From positions 128,373 to 192,372 of the forward strand of contig NZ_CP019421.1 of NCBI RefSeq assembly GCF_001984215.1: 64,000 bases of DNA, written 5' to 3'. Every line of letters starts with the position of its first letter. The first letter of the stretch is position 1. A program made the position numbers and the translations under genes. The notes under the pieces were generated by a model. The model was not told the origin of the DNA and ran no database searches. It saw only the letters and a program-made list of their open reading frames with translations. This document shows, in pieces, positions 15,483-23,082 of this stretch. The stretch is from Mycobacterium sp. MS1601 (GTDB lineage Bacteria; Actinomycetota; Actinomycetes; Mycobacteriales; Mycobacteriaceae).

Positions 15483-16452
15483 AGGCAGCTGTGCGGTGGG
15501 CGATGCTGAGGGCCGCTTCGCCCGCATAGAGCAGCTGGATCGGGCCCTCTGCAGGTCGTGGCGACTGGCGGATGTAGGCGTGCCCGAGCCCTGGCGAGAG
15601 GGTCCAAGCGTCTGGGTGGCCGACAGCGAGCTGTGAGTGCTCCGGGGACGTCGTGGCCAGTGCGATCGCGGTGTCGGGCGTAACGCGGACGGTGGCGTCC
15701 AGGCCTGCGGCGTGGAAGATCCATGCCGATGCTTCGGTGGCGTGAATAGTCGTCGCGGAGAGAATGATTCGGATGCCCAGTTCGCGGCCGTGGTCGAATG
15801 CTCGTTGCACTGTGGCTGCGGCATGCGGGTTGAGGTCGAGCAGGAACTCGTCGATAGCGTCGATGACGAGCACCAGCTCGGGCAGTCGAGCCTGCGGGTC
15901 GGTGATGCGTCGGTCCATGGCTTGGTCGAGGTATGTGCACCACTGGCTGGCGCAGGGGACGGGGCGGGCGCCGTCGGATCTGTCGAAGCAGTAGGCGGCG
16001 ATGTGGGGCAGTTCGGCGATGTCGGAAAGTACGGCGGCGGTCGGGCCGGCGAGGGCGAACGCGACCCGCTCCGGCGAGTAGCGCGCGCAGGCGGCGAGGG
16101 TGATGGCCTTGAGCGCTGAGCTTTTCCCGGATCCGGCCTTGCCGATCAGTGCGATGGTGCTGTTGGAGGTGTTGAGGCGCAGCACGGTGGGATCGGTGGT
16201 CAAGGCTGGTTCGTCGGTCGGGGCGGCGATCGGGACGACGAGGTCGCGGTCCTGGGCGTGCTGGCGCCAGGAGGGCTGCGGGGTGAAGGTGGTGGGGTCG
16301 GCGATCGTCAGGGCGTCGAGGAACTGCTGTTCGGCTCGGCCGAGGGCGGCAGGGTTGTGGTGGTGGCCGACGGCGCGCAGCGCTTCGGTGTAGGAGACCT
16401 GGTGTGTGCGCTGGTAGTTGCGTGCGGCGTGCTTGCGGGCGTTGGTGCTCAC
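15472..16452 (-). CDS. P-loop ATPase, FtsK/EccC-like, with AAR-x-YQ N-terminal signature
   Basis: A 326-residue protein read from GTG at 16452 (VSTNARKHAARNYQRTHQVS). Walker A is IALIGKAGSGKSS (residues 100-112), and a Walker B-like ELVLVIDAIDEFL is followed by an RELGIRIILSATTIHATE sensor region like that of FtsK/SpoIIIE-type ATPases (GIHLLLATQ). The N-terminal block AARNYQRTHQVSYTEALRAV recurs in the degenerate relative at 23083-23895 (AAREYQAANPGTSYTRARRQ). It has no membrane helix, so it is a soluble ATPase, perhaps assisting DNA transfer or ESX-like secretion. Confidence 0.75.
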   Translation of the reverse strand: MSTNARKHAARNYQRTHQVSYTEALRAVGHHHNPAALGRAEQQFLDALTIADPTTFTPQPSWRQHAQDRDLVVPIAAPTDEPALTTDPTVLRLNTSNSTIALIGKAGSGKSSALKAITLAACARYSPERVAFALAGPTAAVLSDIAELPHIAAYCFDRSDGARPVPCASQWCTYLDQAMDRRITDPQARLPELVLVIDAIDEFLLDLNPHAAATVQRAFDHGRELGIRIILSATTIHATEASAWIFHAAGLDATVRVTPDTAIALATTSPEHSQLAVGHPDAWTLSPGLGHAYIRQSPRPAEGPIQLLYAGEAALSIAHRTAAYQR

Positions 16453-16666
16453 GGCGGCCTTCCCATCGTTGTGTGCGGCCGTGGGTGCGGATCCACACCT
16501 TCCGCGACGGTCGCGCGAGCAACGGGGTCGTGCGGGCGCGGCGCCCGAGGGGCGTTGTCCCGGGTGCGGGCCGGTGTGGGGCGATCGCGTCGGGAGTGCA
16601 GCCGCACGCCGGCGGCATGGGTTCGAGGGTATTCGACGCCGGCGGGTGTGAGCTGCGCGCTGGCCG

Positions 16667-16679
16667 GGGGACGTGCTAT
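16667..16679 (+). repeat. Dispersed 23-bp motif, partial copy
   Basis: GGGGACGTGCTAT core (12 of 13); the second half is degraded (ccccAGTTCG). Confidence 0.55.
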
Positions 16680-16778
16680 TTCCCCAGTTCGCCGGGCACT
16701 CCCCCAGGGCTGAGCCGAGGCGGTCGAGCACGGGCTGGATGTGTGCGGGCCCGGCGGGGTTGTCTGCCGCCGTGTTGG

Positions 16779-16801
16779 CGGGGACGTGCCATTTGCGCTG
16801 G
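16779..16801 (+). repeat. Dispersed 23-bp motif, copy
   Basis: GGGGACGTGCCAT-ttgc-GCTGGT, an almost perfect match, 37 bp beyond the stop of the EspR-like gene. Confidence 0.75.
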
Positions 16802-16837
16802 TGGGTCACCTATTTGGTGGGCCCGTCCAGGGTTCGG

Positions 16838-17293
16838 TCATATGCCGGCGGTCGCCATGAGCTGCTCTCGCCGATCGGGATCCAGTTCGGTCAGCGCGGT
16901 GGTGAGTCTGCGGACGCCGGGATTGCGGGCCAGGTCGAGCCAGTCGAGTTCTTCTTCCAGGGCAAGGCGGTAGGTCTCGTCGCGGTCGGTGAAGTAGTCG
17001 CTCCGGATCCCGAAGAAGTCGGCGATCATCTCGATGATCTCCGGTGAGGGCCGCACGCGCTGCCCTGAGCGGAGCTGGGACAGGTAGGGAGAGGACAGTC
17101 TGAACCCGCGCATGGCGAGCGCGTGCACCAGGTCTTCGCTGCTGTACGGAGCACGGTCGGGCGGGTAGACGGTGGCGAAGAGGCGATTCAGCCGCTGCGC
17201 GAAGGCATCTGGATTCACTAGCGGCACTCTGGCGCGCGGCCGATTGCGCCACCCTGGTGCATCCAAGACCACTCTGCCCTGCAAGCTCGTCAC
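16838..17293 (-). CDS. EspR-like nucleoid-associated regulator
   Basis: A 151-residue protein read from GTG at 17293. The segment FAQRLNRLFATVYPPDRAPY followed by GFRLSSPYLSQLRSGQRVRP and FFGIRSDYFTD aligns closely with M. tuberculosis EspR (FAARLNRLFDTVYPPGRGPH and SAPYLSQLRSGNRTNPS), an HTH protein that controls ESX-1 genes as a dimer of dimers. About 28 extra N-terminal residues precede the EspR-like core, so a later start is possible. The C-terminal helical part (ALEEELDWLDLARNPGVRRL) also matches. It lies between an ATPase and the small membrane/glycosidase pair and may control ESX- or transfer-related genes of the element. Confidence 0.85.
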   Translation of the reverse strand: MTSLQGRVVLDAPGWRNRPRARVPLVNPDAFAQRLNRLFATVYPPDRAPYSSEDLVHALAMRGFRLSSPYLSQLRSGQRVRPSPEIIEMIADFFGIRSDYFTDRDETYRLALEEELDWLDLARNPGVRRLTTALTELDPDRREQLMATAGI

Positions 17294-17357
17294 CGTTGAG
17301 TCCTCGTTCTGGTCATGGTTGATGGGGTGGGAGATCCAGCGCGCCGGGCTGGGTCTG

Positions 17358-17513
17358 TCATACCGCTTCCCGTTGGCGTGGATCTGCTGCCGGCTCCGGG
17401 CCGGCGGCGATGCAGGTGCGCAGGGTGGCGGCCGCGGCCCGCCCCTTGGTGACAACTTCGTTGGCCAGGAACGCAATCCCTGCGGTGCCGACGATCCAGG
17501 CGACGATGGTCAT
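17358..17513 (-). CDS. Small membrane-anchored protein
   Basis: A 51-residue ORF, MTIVAWIVGTAGIAFLANEV then VTKGRAAAATLRT. One hydrophobic helix spans residues 3-20, followed by a basic tail. The ATG overlaps the TGA of the upstream glycosidase gene (ATGA), which supports translation. Function is unknown; it could anchor or regulate the secreted glycosidase or the EspR-like protein. Confidence 0.5.
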   Translation of the reverse strand: MTIVAWIVGTAGIAFLANEVVTKGRAAAATLRTCIAAGPEPAADPRQREAV

Positions 17514-19633
17514 GCCGGGGCCTCTGAGGTCTTCGCGCCGGTGCTCGATGTCGAGCGTGTCGGGTTGGACGTATCGGTGTCGCCGGATGCTGCTGGGGCT
17601 GACGCGCCCGCAGGAGGGGTGGCCTGCGGTGAGTTCGCCTGGGGTGAAGGCTTTTCAGTCCTTGCTGGTGCCGATGAGGCCAATGGTCGGCGACTCGGCG
17701 GAGTTGCCGCATCCGCGGAGTGGCGCGGCGACACCTTCGGCGCCGTCCGGTTTCCGATGGTCGCTTCCGGGGCGTCCGCGTCCTCTGTCGAGGTTGCGCC
17801 GCCGGCAGACGGTGACGGTTCGGAGGCAGTGGTGTCGCCCTCAGATTCGGCGGACGGCGACTCAACATCATCGACCGCCTCGGGCTCGGGCTCCGGATCA
17901 GTCGTCGGTTCAGGAACCACTGGCTCCGGACCGGTTTCGGGGATGGATTCAGGAGCATCGGCGGCCTCGGCGGCCGCGCTCTGCGTCGCTGGGTCGCTGG
18001 TGGTGCTCTGTTCGCCGTTGGCGAGTTGGCCGAGGCGCTCGATGGTGATCTGCGTACCGCGCAGCGCGCCCTCCAGGGTCAGCTGGGTGTCGCGGAGGTG
18101 TCCCTGCAGCGTGAGCCGGGTGTTGTGCAGGTTCTCGGCGATGCTGTCACCGGCGTCCCCGGGTGAGGTTGGCGCAAGGGGTGTTTCGCTCTGGAGGGCG
18201 GCGCTTTCCGCGGCGGGTTCGGGGGTGTTCGCGTTCGGGATCATGCGCAGCAGGGATTCGATGCCGGACTGTGCGGCCGGTGCGATCGCCGTCATCGCTT
18301 CGGCTGCGACCCGCGAGACTAGGGCGGCGACTGTGCTGAACGCGCGCTGCATGGGTGCAGGCATCATGTTGTACACCGCGGCGACGGCGAGGTGCGGGAT
18401 GAGCATGGCCTGATTTGCGAGGCCGAAGCCGATCGATGCCAGCTGCAGGTACACATCACGTGCCATGGACATCCGTGGTGCGGTGTATTCGGGTAGCTCT
18501 CCGAGGGCGCCCGCGGCGATCAGCTCGGCCAGGACCTGGGCGGCGAGCTTCGGTTTGCCGTTTGAGGTGAACAGCCCGAAGTTGAACTCGTGGTTGAGGA
18601 TTCCGGTGTTGAGGTCTTGCGCGGAGTACACGAATGCCGGGCCCGCGAAGGACAGTCGCGACCAGGCGGTGACGAAGTCGCGCAGCAGCGCGGCTTGTTC
18701 GGTCTGGGTGACGCCCCAGCCGGGGGTGGTCGGTGTGCCGTATTCGGTGGCCCAGATCTTCTTGTGGGCATCGCCGTTGGCGACCATGAGGGCGTAGAGG
18801 GCGGTTACTTGCTCCAGGGGCGAGTTGTTGACGCCTGCTCCGGTGGAGAACGGCAGCGAGTAGTTGTAGGGGTGGTAGGAGAGCGCGTCGAAGTAGCCTC
18901 CGGCCCCGGCTGCGTACATCTGGGCCAGGAACTGTTGGGGGCTGAGGGTGACTCCGGGGATGGTGCCTGTGGCGCCGAGTGCGCCGGCGAGGACGGTCGC
19001 GTTGGGCTGGGCAGCTTTGATCGCGGCGTAGCCGGCTTGGAGGACCTTGGTGTAGGACGCCGCACTGACAGGGGCGTAGAAGATCACTCCGTTGGGCTCG
19101 TTCCAGATTTCGTAGCTCGCGATGTGGGCGCCGTAGCGGGTGGCGACCTCCCCGGCGAACTTGCCGTATGCGGTGGGGTTCGGTGCGCCGGCAAGGGGCA
19201 TCCCGCCCCAGACCGGGTTGCCGGTGATGGCTCCGGTGAGGTTGAAACCCATTGCGGTGGCGGTCTGTACGACGTTGTCCATGCGCGCCCAGTCATAGGT
19301 GCCCGATGTCGGCTGGATGTACACCCAGGGCACTGCGACTCGCAGATCGGTGACTCCGAGGCTGCGGAGTTCTTCCAGGCGTGAGGTGAGGTCGGCTTGG
19401 TCGAGGTTGTAGAGATCGGAGTCTGCGACCCCGGCGAGTGCGAGATCGGTCGTCGCGGCGGCGAGCTGGATGGCGATCTGCTGTGCGGGGCGGGCCTGTG
19501 GGCACGGGGATGCCGAGATGCTGGGGACGGTGATGTCTCGATTTGCGGGCGCGGGGATCGCTAGCGGGGTGAATGCGAGGGCGGCGATGGCGGCCATGGC
19601 GATGACGGGCTTGGTTGAGCGGGCGTCGGGCAT
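17510..19633 (-). CDS. Secreted GH39-like glycoside hydrolase with disordered C-terminus
   Basis: A 707-residue exported enzyme. Signal peptide (residues 1-30), PAPANRDITVPSIS block, then a (beta/alpha)8 domain to about residue 390. IWNEPNG gives the acid/base Glu179, and IWATEYGTP gives the nucleophile Glu297, as in clan GH-A enzymes such as PslG (GH39). Residues 470-530 contain three TRLTL/TQLTL/TQITI-type repeats, and the rest is a Pro/Glu/Thr-rich tail. The ATG at 19633 follows AGGAG. Two TTTACC-N6-GGTAA operators lie 53 bp upstream. A polysaccharide in the envelope or biofilm is the likely substrate; a role in mating contact is inference. Confidence 0.82.
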   Translation of the reverse strand: MPDARSTKPVIAMAAIAALAFTPLAIPAPANRDITVPSISASPCPQARPAQQIAIQLAAATTDLALAGVADSDLYNLDQADLTSRLEELRSLGVTDLRVAVPWVYIQPTSGTYDWARMDNVVQTATAMGFNLTGAITGNPVWGGMPLAGAPNPTAYGKFAGEVATRYGAHIASYEIWNEPNGVIFYAPVSAASYTKVLQAGYAAIKAAQPNATVLAGALGATGTIPGVTLSPQQFLAQMYAAGAGGYFDALSYHPYNYSLPFSTGAGVNNSPLEQVTALYALMVANGDAHKKIWATEYGTPTTPGWGVTQTEQAALLRDFVTAWSRLSFAGPAFVYSAQDLNTGILNHEFNFGLFTSNGKPKLAAQVLAELIAAGALGELPEYTAPRMSMARDVYLQLASIGFGLANQAMLIPHLAVAAVYNMMPAPMQRAFSTVAALVSRVAAEAMTAIAPAAQSGIESLLRMIPNANTPEPAAESAALQSETPLAPTSPGDAGDSIAENLHNTRLTLQGHLRDTQLTLEGALRGTQITIERLGQLANGEQSTTSDPATQSAAAEAADAPESIPETGPEPVVPEPTTDPEPEPEAVDDVESPSAESEGDTTASEPSPSAGGATSTEDADAPEATIGNRTAPKVSPRHSADAATPPSRRPLASSAPARTEKPSPQANSPQATPPAGASAPAASGDTDTSNPTRSTSSTGAKTSEAPA

Positions 19634-19685
19634 GGTGGCTCCTGGATGTGGGGGTGTCCAGGCCCTTCTGGCGAGCGGCCCAAAC

Positions 19686-19720
19686 TTTACCTGTGGCGGT
19701 AAATTACCACTGGTGGTAAA
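19686..19720. promoter_or_regulatory. Tandem TTTACC-N6-GGTAA operators
   Basis: TTTACC-tgtggc-GGTAAA (19686-19703) and ATTACC-actggt-GGTAAA (19703-19720) start 17 bp apart, 53-87 bp upstream of the glycosidase. This is the best example of this operator family in the window. Confidence 0.75.
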
Positions 19721-19871
19721 AAACTGCGCGGCCGGCGATGGTGAACATCAGGCGCTTCTGCTCCAGGGCCCGCAGTTCGGCCCGCCTGAAGGGGTGGCGG
19801 GTCGACGCCGATAAGAGGGCTTATCAGTTCACAAGTGGTGCGGGTGTCGGACGTGGTGCTTGGCTTTGGGC

Positions 19872-20180
19872 ATGAGTGATGAGGGGCTACTGGAGAACGC
19901 GCGTCGAGCAGCAGCTGCGTTGGATGATCGGTGGTTCGCCGACTTCGCAGAGATCTGTGAGTTCGCCGAGATCCTCATCGCCCTGGACTTCTTGCCCGAG
20001 CCCGCTGATGTCGTGGAGTACTTCCGTAAGCCGTGGCGCTACAGCACGGAGCATGGCGTGTGGGAGCGGTCCGGCCGGCCGGCGGATGTTGATGGGGCCG
20101 TCGGCGAGGTCCTCGGCGCGCTGTGGGATGCCGGCGGCCGCGGCGAGGCCCCGCTCGTGCTCGCACCGCACCGTGGGTGA
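19872..20180 (+). CDS. Hypothetical acidic protein
   Basis: A 102-residue protein (MSDEGLLENARRAAAALDDR). It is helical and acidic, with FAEICEFAEILIALDFLPEP in the first half and a DVDGAVGEVLGALWDAG segment near the end. The ATG at 19872 is chosen over a TTG at 19860. No family is recognised. A motif copy lies 10 bp beyond the stop. Confidence 0.55.
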   Translation: MSDEGLLENARRAAAALDDRWFADFAEICEFAEILIALDFLPEPADVVEYFRKPWRYSTEHGVWERSGRPADVDGAVGEVLGALWDAGGRGEAPLVLAPHRG

Positions 20181-20189
20181 GCTGCGGTG

Positions 20190-20313
20190 ATGACATGTCC
20201 CCCGCTGACGCGCGGGCCTCTTGGGCCTTCTTGGTTGCCGCGGGCGCTGCGCCGGCGGGCTGCTGTTCGCTCGTCGAGCCCGACCGGCGCGGGGACGTGT
20301 CATCTCTCCTGGT
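20190..20313. repeat. Inverted pair of dispersed motifs enclosing a duplicated spacer, unit 1
   Basis: ATGACATGTCCCC (20190-20202) faces GGGGACGTGTCAT (20291-20303) across 88 bp; TCCTGGT follows. The spacer contains CTGTTCGCTCGTCGAGCC. A second, related unit is at 20716-20840, so the whole inverted structure was duplicated around the gene at 20430-20660. Confidence 0.6.
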
Positions 20314-20429
20314 CAGCGGCCTGATTGCTCCGTTGGATGCCACGGTCGGGTCGTCGCGTAACCCTCCTCATGACAGATGTCACGCCCGGGCGTCGCTTTC
20401 GATTTCGGTGACGCGGACGACAGGCAGGT

Positions 20430-20660
20430 ATGAGTGCCCGAAATGTCGACGAGTTTGTGGTCTGCGTGGTCAATGCGTACCTGGACTATCTGGAAGGCGG
20501 GGGTCCCCGGCCGGAGCTGGGTGATCTACCTGACGATGTGCGAGCTGGTGCCGTCGCAGTGATCAACCTTGTGCTCGCGGGGCAGGGTTCGGATCTGGAC
20601 TCCGATACCCCTGCGTTCCAGGAGCTTCTGGCAGGGACCGAGTTCGACGAAAGCGGGTGA
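20430..20660 (+). CDS. Hypothetical protein flanked by motif units
   Basis: A 76-residue acidic protein (MSARNVDEFVVCVVNAYLDY). It has two short helices and an acidic tail, with no family recognised. It is enclosed by the two inverted motif units at 20190-20313 and 20716-20840, which makes it a candidate cargo or regulator of that structure. Confidence 0.55.
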   Translation: MSARNVDEFVVCVVNAYLDYLEGGGPRPELGDLPDDVRAGAVAVINLVLAGQGSDLDSDTPAFQELLAGTEFDESG

Positions 20661-20715
20661 CCAACTGCTGAGGCCGTCGTCGACGTTCCGGCTGGGCACC
20701 CGTTGGCCTGGGCTA

Positions 20716-20840
20716 ATGACATGTCCCCCGCTGTCGCTTGGCGTGGGGCTTCTTCTCTTCTGCCTTCTTGGGCCCACGGGCGTGGCGCCAGGCGGGGCAG
20801 CTGTCGCTCGTCGAGCCGCACACGTGCCGGGACGTGCTAT
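20716..20840. repeat. Inverted pair of dispersed motifs enclosing a duplicated spacer, unit 2
   Basis: ATGACATGTCCCC (20716-20728) faces CGGGACGTGCTAT (20828-20840). The spacer shares CTGTCGCTCGTCGAGCC and other blocks with unit 1. The minus strand could encode a short basic peptide (CGSTSDSCPAWRHARGPKKA and onward); unit 1 has only a distantly similar reading, so coding is doubtful. Confidence 0.6.
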
Positions 20841-20849
20841 CGGGGCTGT

Positions 20850-22586
20850 TCAGGAGGCTTTTCGGGCCTGCTCGGCTGATTCGGCTTCGGCCTCGGCGAC
20901 CAGGTCTTCGGCCACCAGGTAGACGGTGGGTCGGTGCTCGACGCCGGCTGCGTCGACGCGTACGCAGCGCAGCGCCGTACCGGGCGGGATGATGACCTCG
21001 TCTTCGCCGGCGTTGGCGGAGATCGCCTTGACCGGCAGGCCGTCTCTGGTGCGGATGACCATCAGGTAGGAGCCGGGCCCGCGGTCGGCGAACTTGGTGG
21101 CGGTGGTGGTGCGTGTGGTGGCCGAGGCGACCTGCCCGAGTTCGACTTTGGCGCCGATGGGGAACGCGGTGGCGAGGTAGTCGCGTGGTGTGGCGGTCCA
21201 TTCGGAGGGGACATGGGTGCCGCGGACGACGGTGACGGGTTCGCGCATCGTGTTGTGGCGGGCGTACTTGTCGAAGGCGCTGCGCAGGTGGGTGCAGGTG
21301 TTGGCCACTGCTGGCGATGGTGTGGTCGTTCGTCCGGTGAAGACGTCGTTGATCTGGATGTAGGCGCCGGAGCCGATGTGTCGGCCGCTGGTGTAGGTGC
21401 GCAGTGCGTCGCGCTCGTCGGTGGTGAGGGCGGTGTTGACGAAGCGGGAGTGGGCCTTGGTGAGTTCGGCGATGTGGGTGGGTCGCAGGGTGCCGTAGAC
21501 GTCGCGTAGGCCCCACGATGTGAGGTCCTCGCCGCGGCGTCGGATGACGGTGTAGTCGTCGGCGGTCTCGTGCCCGTAGGCGCGGATTCCGTTGCGGGCC
21601 ATGGTGGTGTGGGTGTCGGCGCCGATGCTGGGTGCCGGCAGGGCGTGGTGGGCGAAGTGTGGGATGTGGGCGCCGCCGCGGGTGGGTGTGCCCAGGGCGT
21701 TGCGGTAGGCGGCGGTGTATGCGGCGTCGGGGTCTTGGCCGGCCTGTTCGGCGGCGCGGCGGGCAGCGTCCCCGGCGGCCTGGGCGGCGGTGTGCTGTTG
21801 GTGGTGGCGGTGTCGGGTTGTGGCGTCGAGGATTTCGTTGTGGAGAGGTGTGGCGGCGGCGGCATCGACGATCTCCTCCCGGGCATGGGTCAGGCGTTCT
21901 GCCAGAAACGCTGCCTGCTCGTCGGGGGTGGTGAGCTGGCCGTGGGCCGCCCGTGTGGCCAGCTGCAGCGCCGTGTCGGCGTGGGCGCGGTGCGCCTGCT
22001 GCTGGAGATCGTCGATGCCGCCAGGGGGTTGGTCTAGGGGGGTGAGTGCGGGGATTTGGTTGGCCTTGGTGAGGGCGGTCTTGTACTTGGAGGCTGTGGC
22101 GATGGTGCTGTAGGCCTCACCGTCGCTGACTTGGTAGGCGATCGCGTAGTCGCCGCGGCGGGTTCGGTACACCGCGGTGCCGGCGTCCAAGCAGGTCGCT
22201 GGCATTGTGTCGGTGCCGTGGGGGCGGTGGATGGGGATCTCGGCGTGCTCGGCGATCGTGGTGTCGCGTGGGGTGTCGGCCAGCCGCAGTGCGGGTGTGG
22301 CGGCGAAGGCAGCGTCGACGGCGGGGAGGATCTGCTGGCGGCGGGCCTCGACGAGTGCGTCGATGTCCTCGGTGGTGAAGCCGGCCAGCAGCTCGTCGCG
22401 CTGGGCCGGCGGGAGTGCGGTGGCGGCGCGGTAGCGGTCGGTGGCGTCATGGGCGGTCAGGGCGCGCTGCAGCTGCTCGTGCTGTGTGTGGAGGGCGTGC
22501 GCGGTGGTGGCGGACTTCTCGTAGGCGGCGCGGGTGTCCCCGGAGCAGCGCCGCGGCCCGCCGGGCTCGTTGGTGGCCAAGCACAT
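20850..22586 (-). CDS. ADP-ribosyltransferase-domain protein with MC-x-A-EPGGP N-terminal tag
   Basis: A 578-residue protein starting MCLATNEPGGPRRCSGDTR, a tag shared with two other proteins here. A long helical middle (residues 30-400, Ala/Gln/Thr-rich) precedes an exoenzyme-type ADP-ribosyltransferase domain: RTYTSGRHIGSGAYIQIN, the Arg of VTVVRGTHVP, an STS-like SATTRTTTATKF, and the catalytic ExE in GEDEVIIPPGTAL. Such enzymes use NAD+ to modify a protein or nucleic acid. There is no signal peptide. A TGACGGAAR-N14-GGTACT element lies 82 bp upstream. No ribosome site precedes the ATG; an in-frame-ended leader (VPGDIDATRR) stops just before it. Possibly a toxin or a delivered effector. 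Confidence 0.8.
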   Translation of the reverse strand: MCLATNEPGGPRRCSGDTRAAYEKSATTAHALHTQHEQLQRALTAHDATDRYRAATALPPAQRDELLAGFTTEDIDALVEARRQQILPAVDAAFAATPALRLADTPRDTTIAEHAEIPIHRPHGTDTMPATCLDAGTAVYRTRRGDYAIAYQVSDGEAYSTIATASKYKTALTKANQIPALTPLDQPPGGIDDLQQQAHRAHADTALQLATRAAHGQLTTPDEQAAFLAERLTHAREEIVDAAAATPLHNEILDATTRHRHHQQHTAAQAAGDAARRAAEQAGQDPDAAYTAAYRNALGTPTRGGAHIPHFAHHALPAPSIGADTHTTMARNGIRAYGHETADDYTVIRRRGEDLTSWGLRDVYGTLRPTHIAELTKAHSRFVNTALTTDERDALRTYTSGRHIGSGAYIQINDVFTGRTTTPSPAVANTCTHLRSAFDKYARHNTMREPVTVVRGTHVPSEWTATPRDYLATAFPIGAKVELGQVASATTRTTTATKFADRGPGSYLMVIRTRDGLPVKAISANAGEDEVIIPPGTALRCVRVDAAGVEHRPTVYLVAEDLVAEAEAESAEQARKAS

Positions 22587-22667
22587 GGGAGATCAGCGCC
22601 TGGTTGCGTCGATGTCGCCGGGCACCACTTGTCGACTCCTTCGGTCTTCGGGGGTGTTCATTCGGGT

Positions 22668-22697
22668 AGTACCGGCGGCGGGCACGTCTTCCGTCAC
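22668..22697 (-). promoter_or_regulatory. TGACGGAAR-N14-GGTACT promoter-like element
   Basis: Read leftward: GTGACGGAAG, 14 bases, GGTACT. It lies 82 bp upstream of the ADP-ribosyltransferase start. Exactly the same spacing occurs at 36354, 37920 and 59424, each upstream of a leftward gene. Confidence 0.65.
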
Positions 22698-23082
22698 CTT
22701 GGCCTGAAATTGGGTGTCGTCGGGGCCCGGGGGTGTCGGTTTGCGCTGCTAGCGTTGACGACACGTCCTCGACCCCCCGGAGGACGTGCATTGCGCCCCT
22801 GGCCGCTCCTCCCCCTCTGCGGCTGGGGGCGCGTTCGTTTTCCGGGTCCCCGGGACCTTTTCTTCTGCGGCGGCAGGCGTTGCGCTGGGGCGCAGATTGT
22901 AGGCTTGGTGCTATCGCCGCACACGGTGGCGTGAATCTCGGCATCGACTGCATCCGCCCACATCGGGCAGTCAATCCTGACCGGGACAAGACCCCTTCGG
23001 GTTCCGTGCACATGACCCAACAAAGGTACTTCCGCGCAGATGTGGGGCGACGCGGGGGAACGACTTTTGGATGGGAGAAAAC
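22698..23082. other. Non-coding divergent region
   Basis: No gene seen. It holds an 8-bp inverted repeat (ACGTCCTC / GAGGACGT) near 22762-22790 and a GGTCCCCGGGACC palindrome near 22848. The rightward promoter of the gene at 23083 probably lies in its last 200 bp; a GGGAG ribosome site precedes that start. Confidence 0.5.

Larger units (their letters stand above)
16453..16837. other. Non-coding stretch with two dispersed-motif copies
   Basis: A 385-bp GC-rich gap between the ATPase and the EspR-like gene. It holds two same-direction copies of the GGGGACRTGYCAT motif (16667 and 16779, 112 bp apart) and no convincing ORF. Frames through it extend the ATPase upstream but are Arg/Pro-rich shadow sequence. 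Confidence 0.55.

Noticed and set aside
15407..16618. 403-residue Arg/Pro-rich leftward ORF
   Set aside because: Shadow of the P-loop ATPase in another frame; no motif and biased composition.
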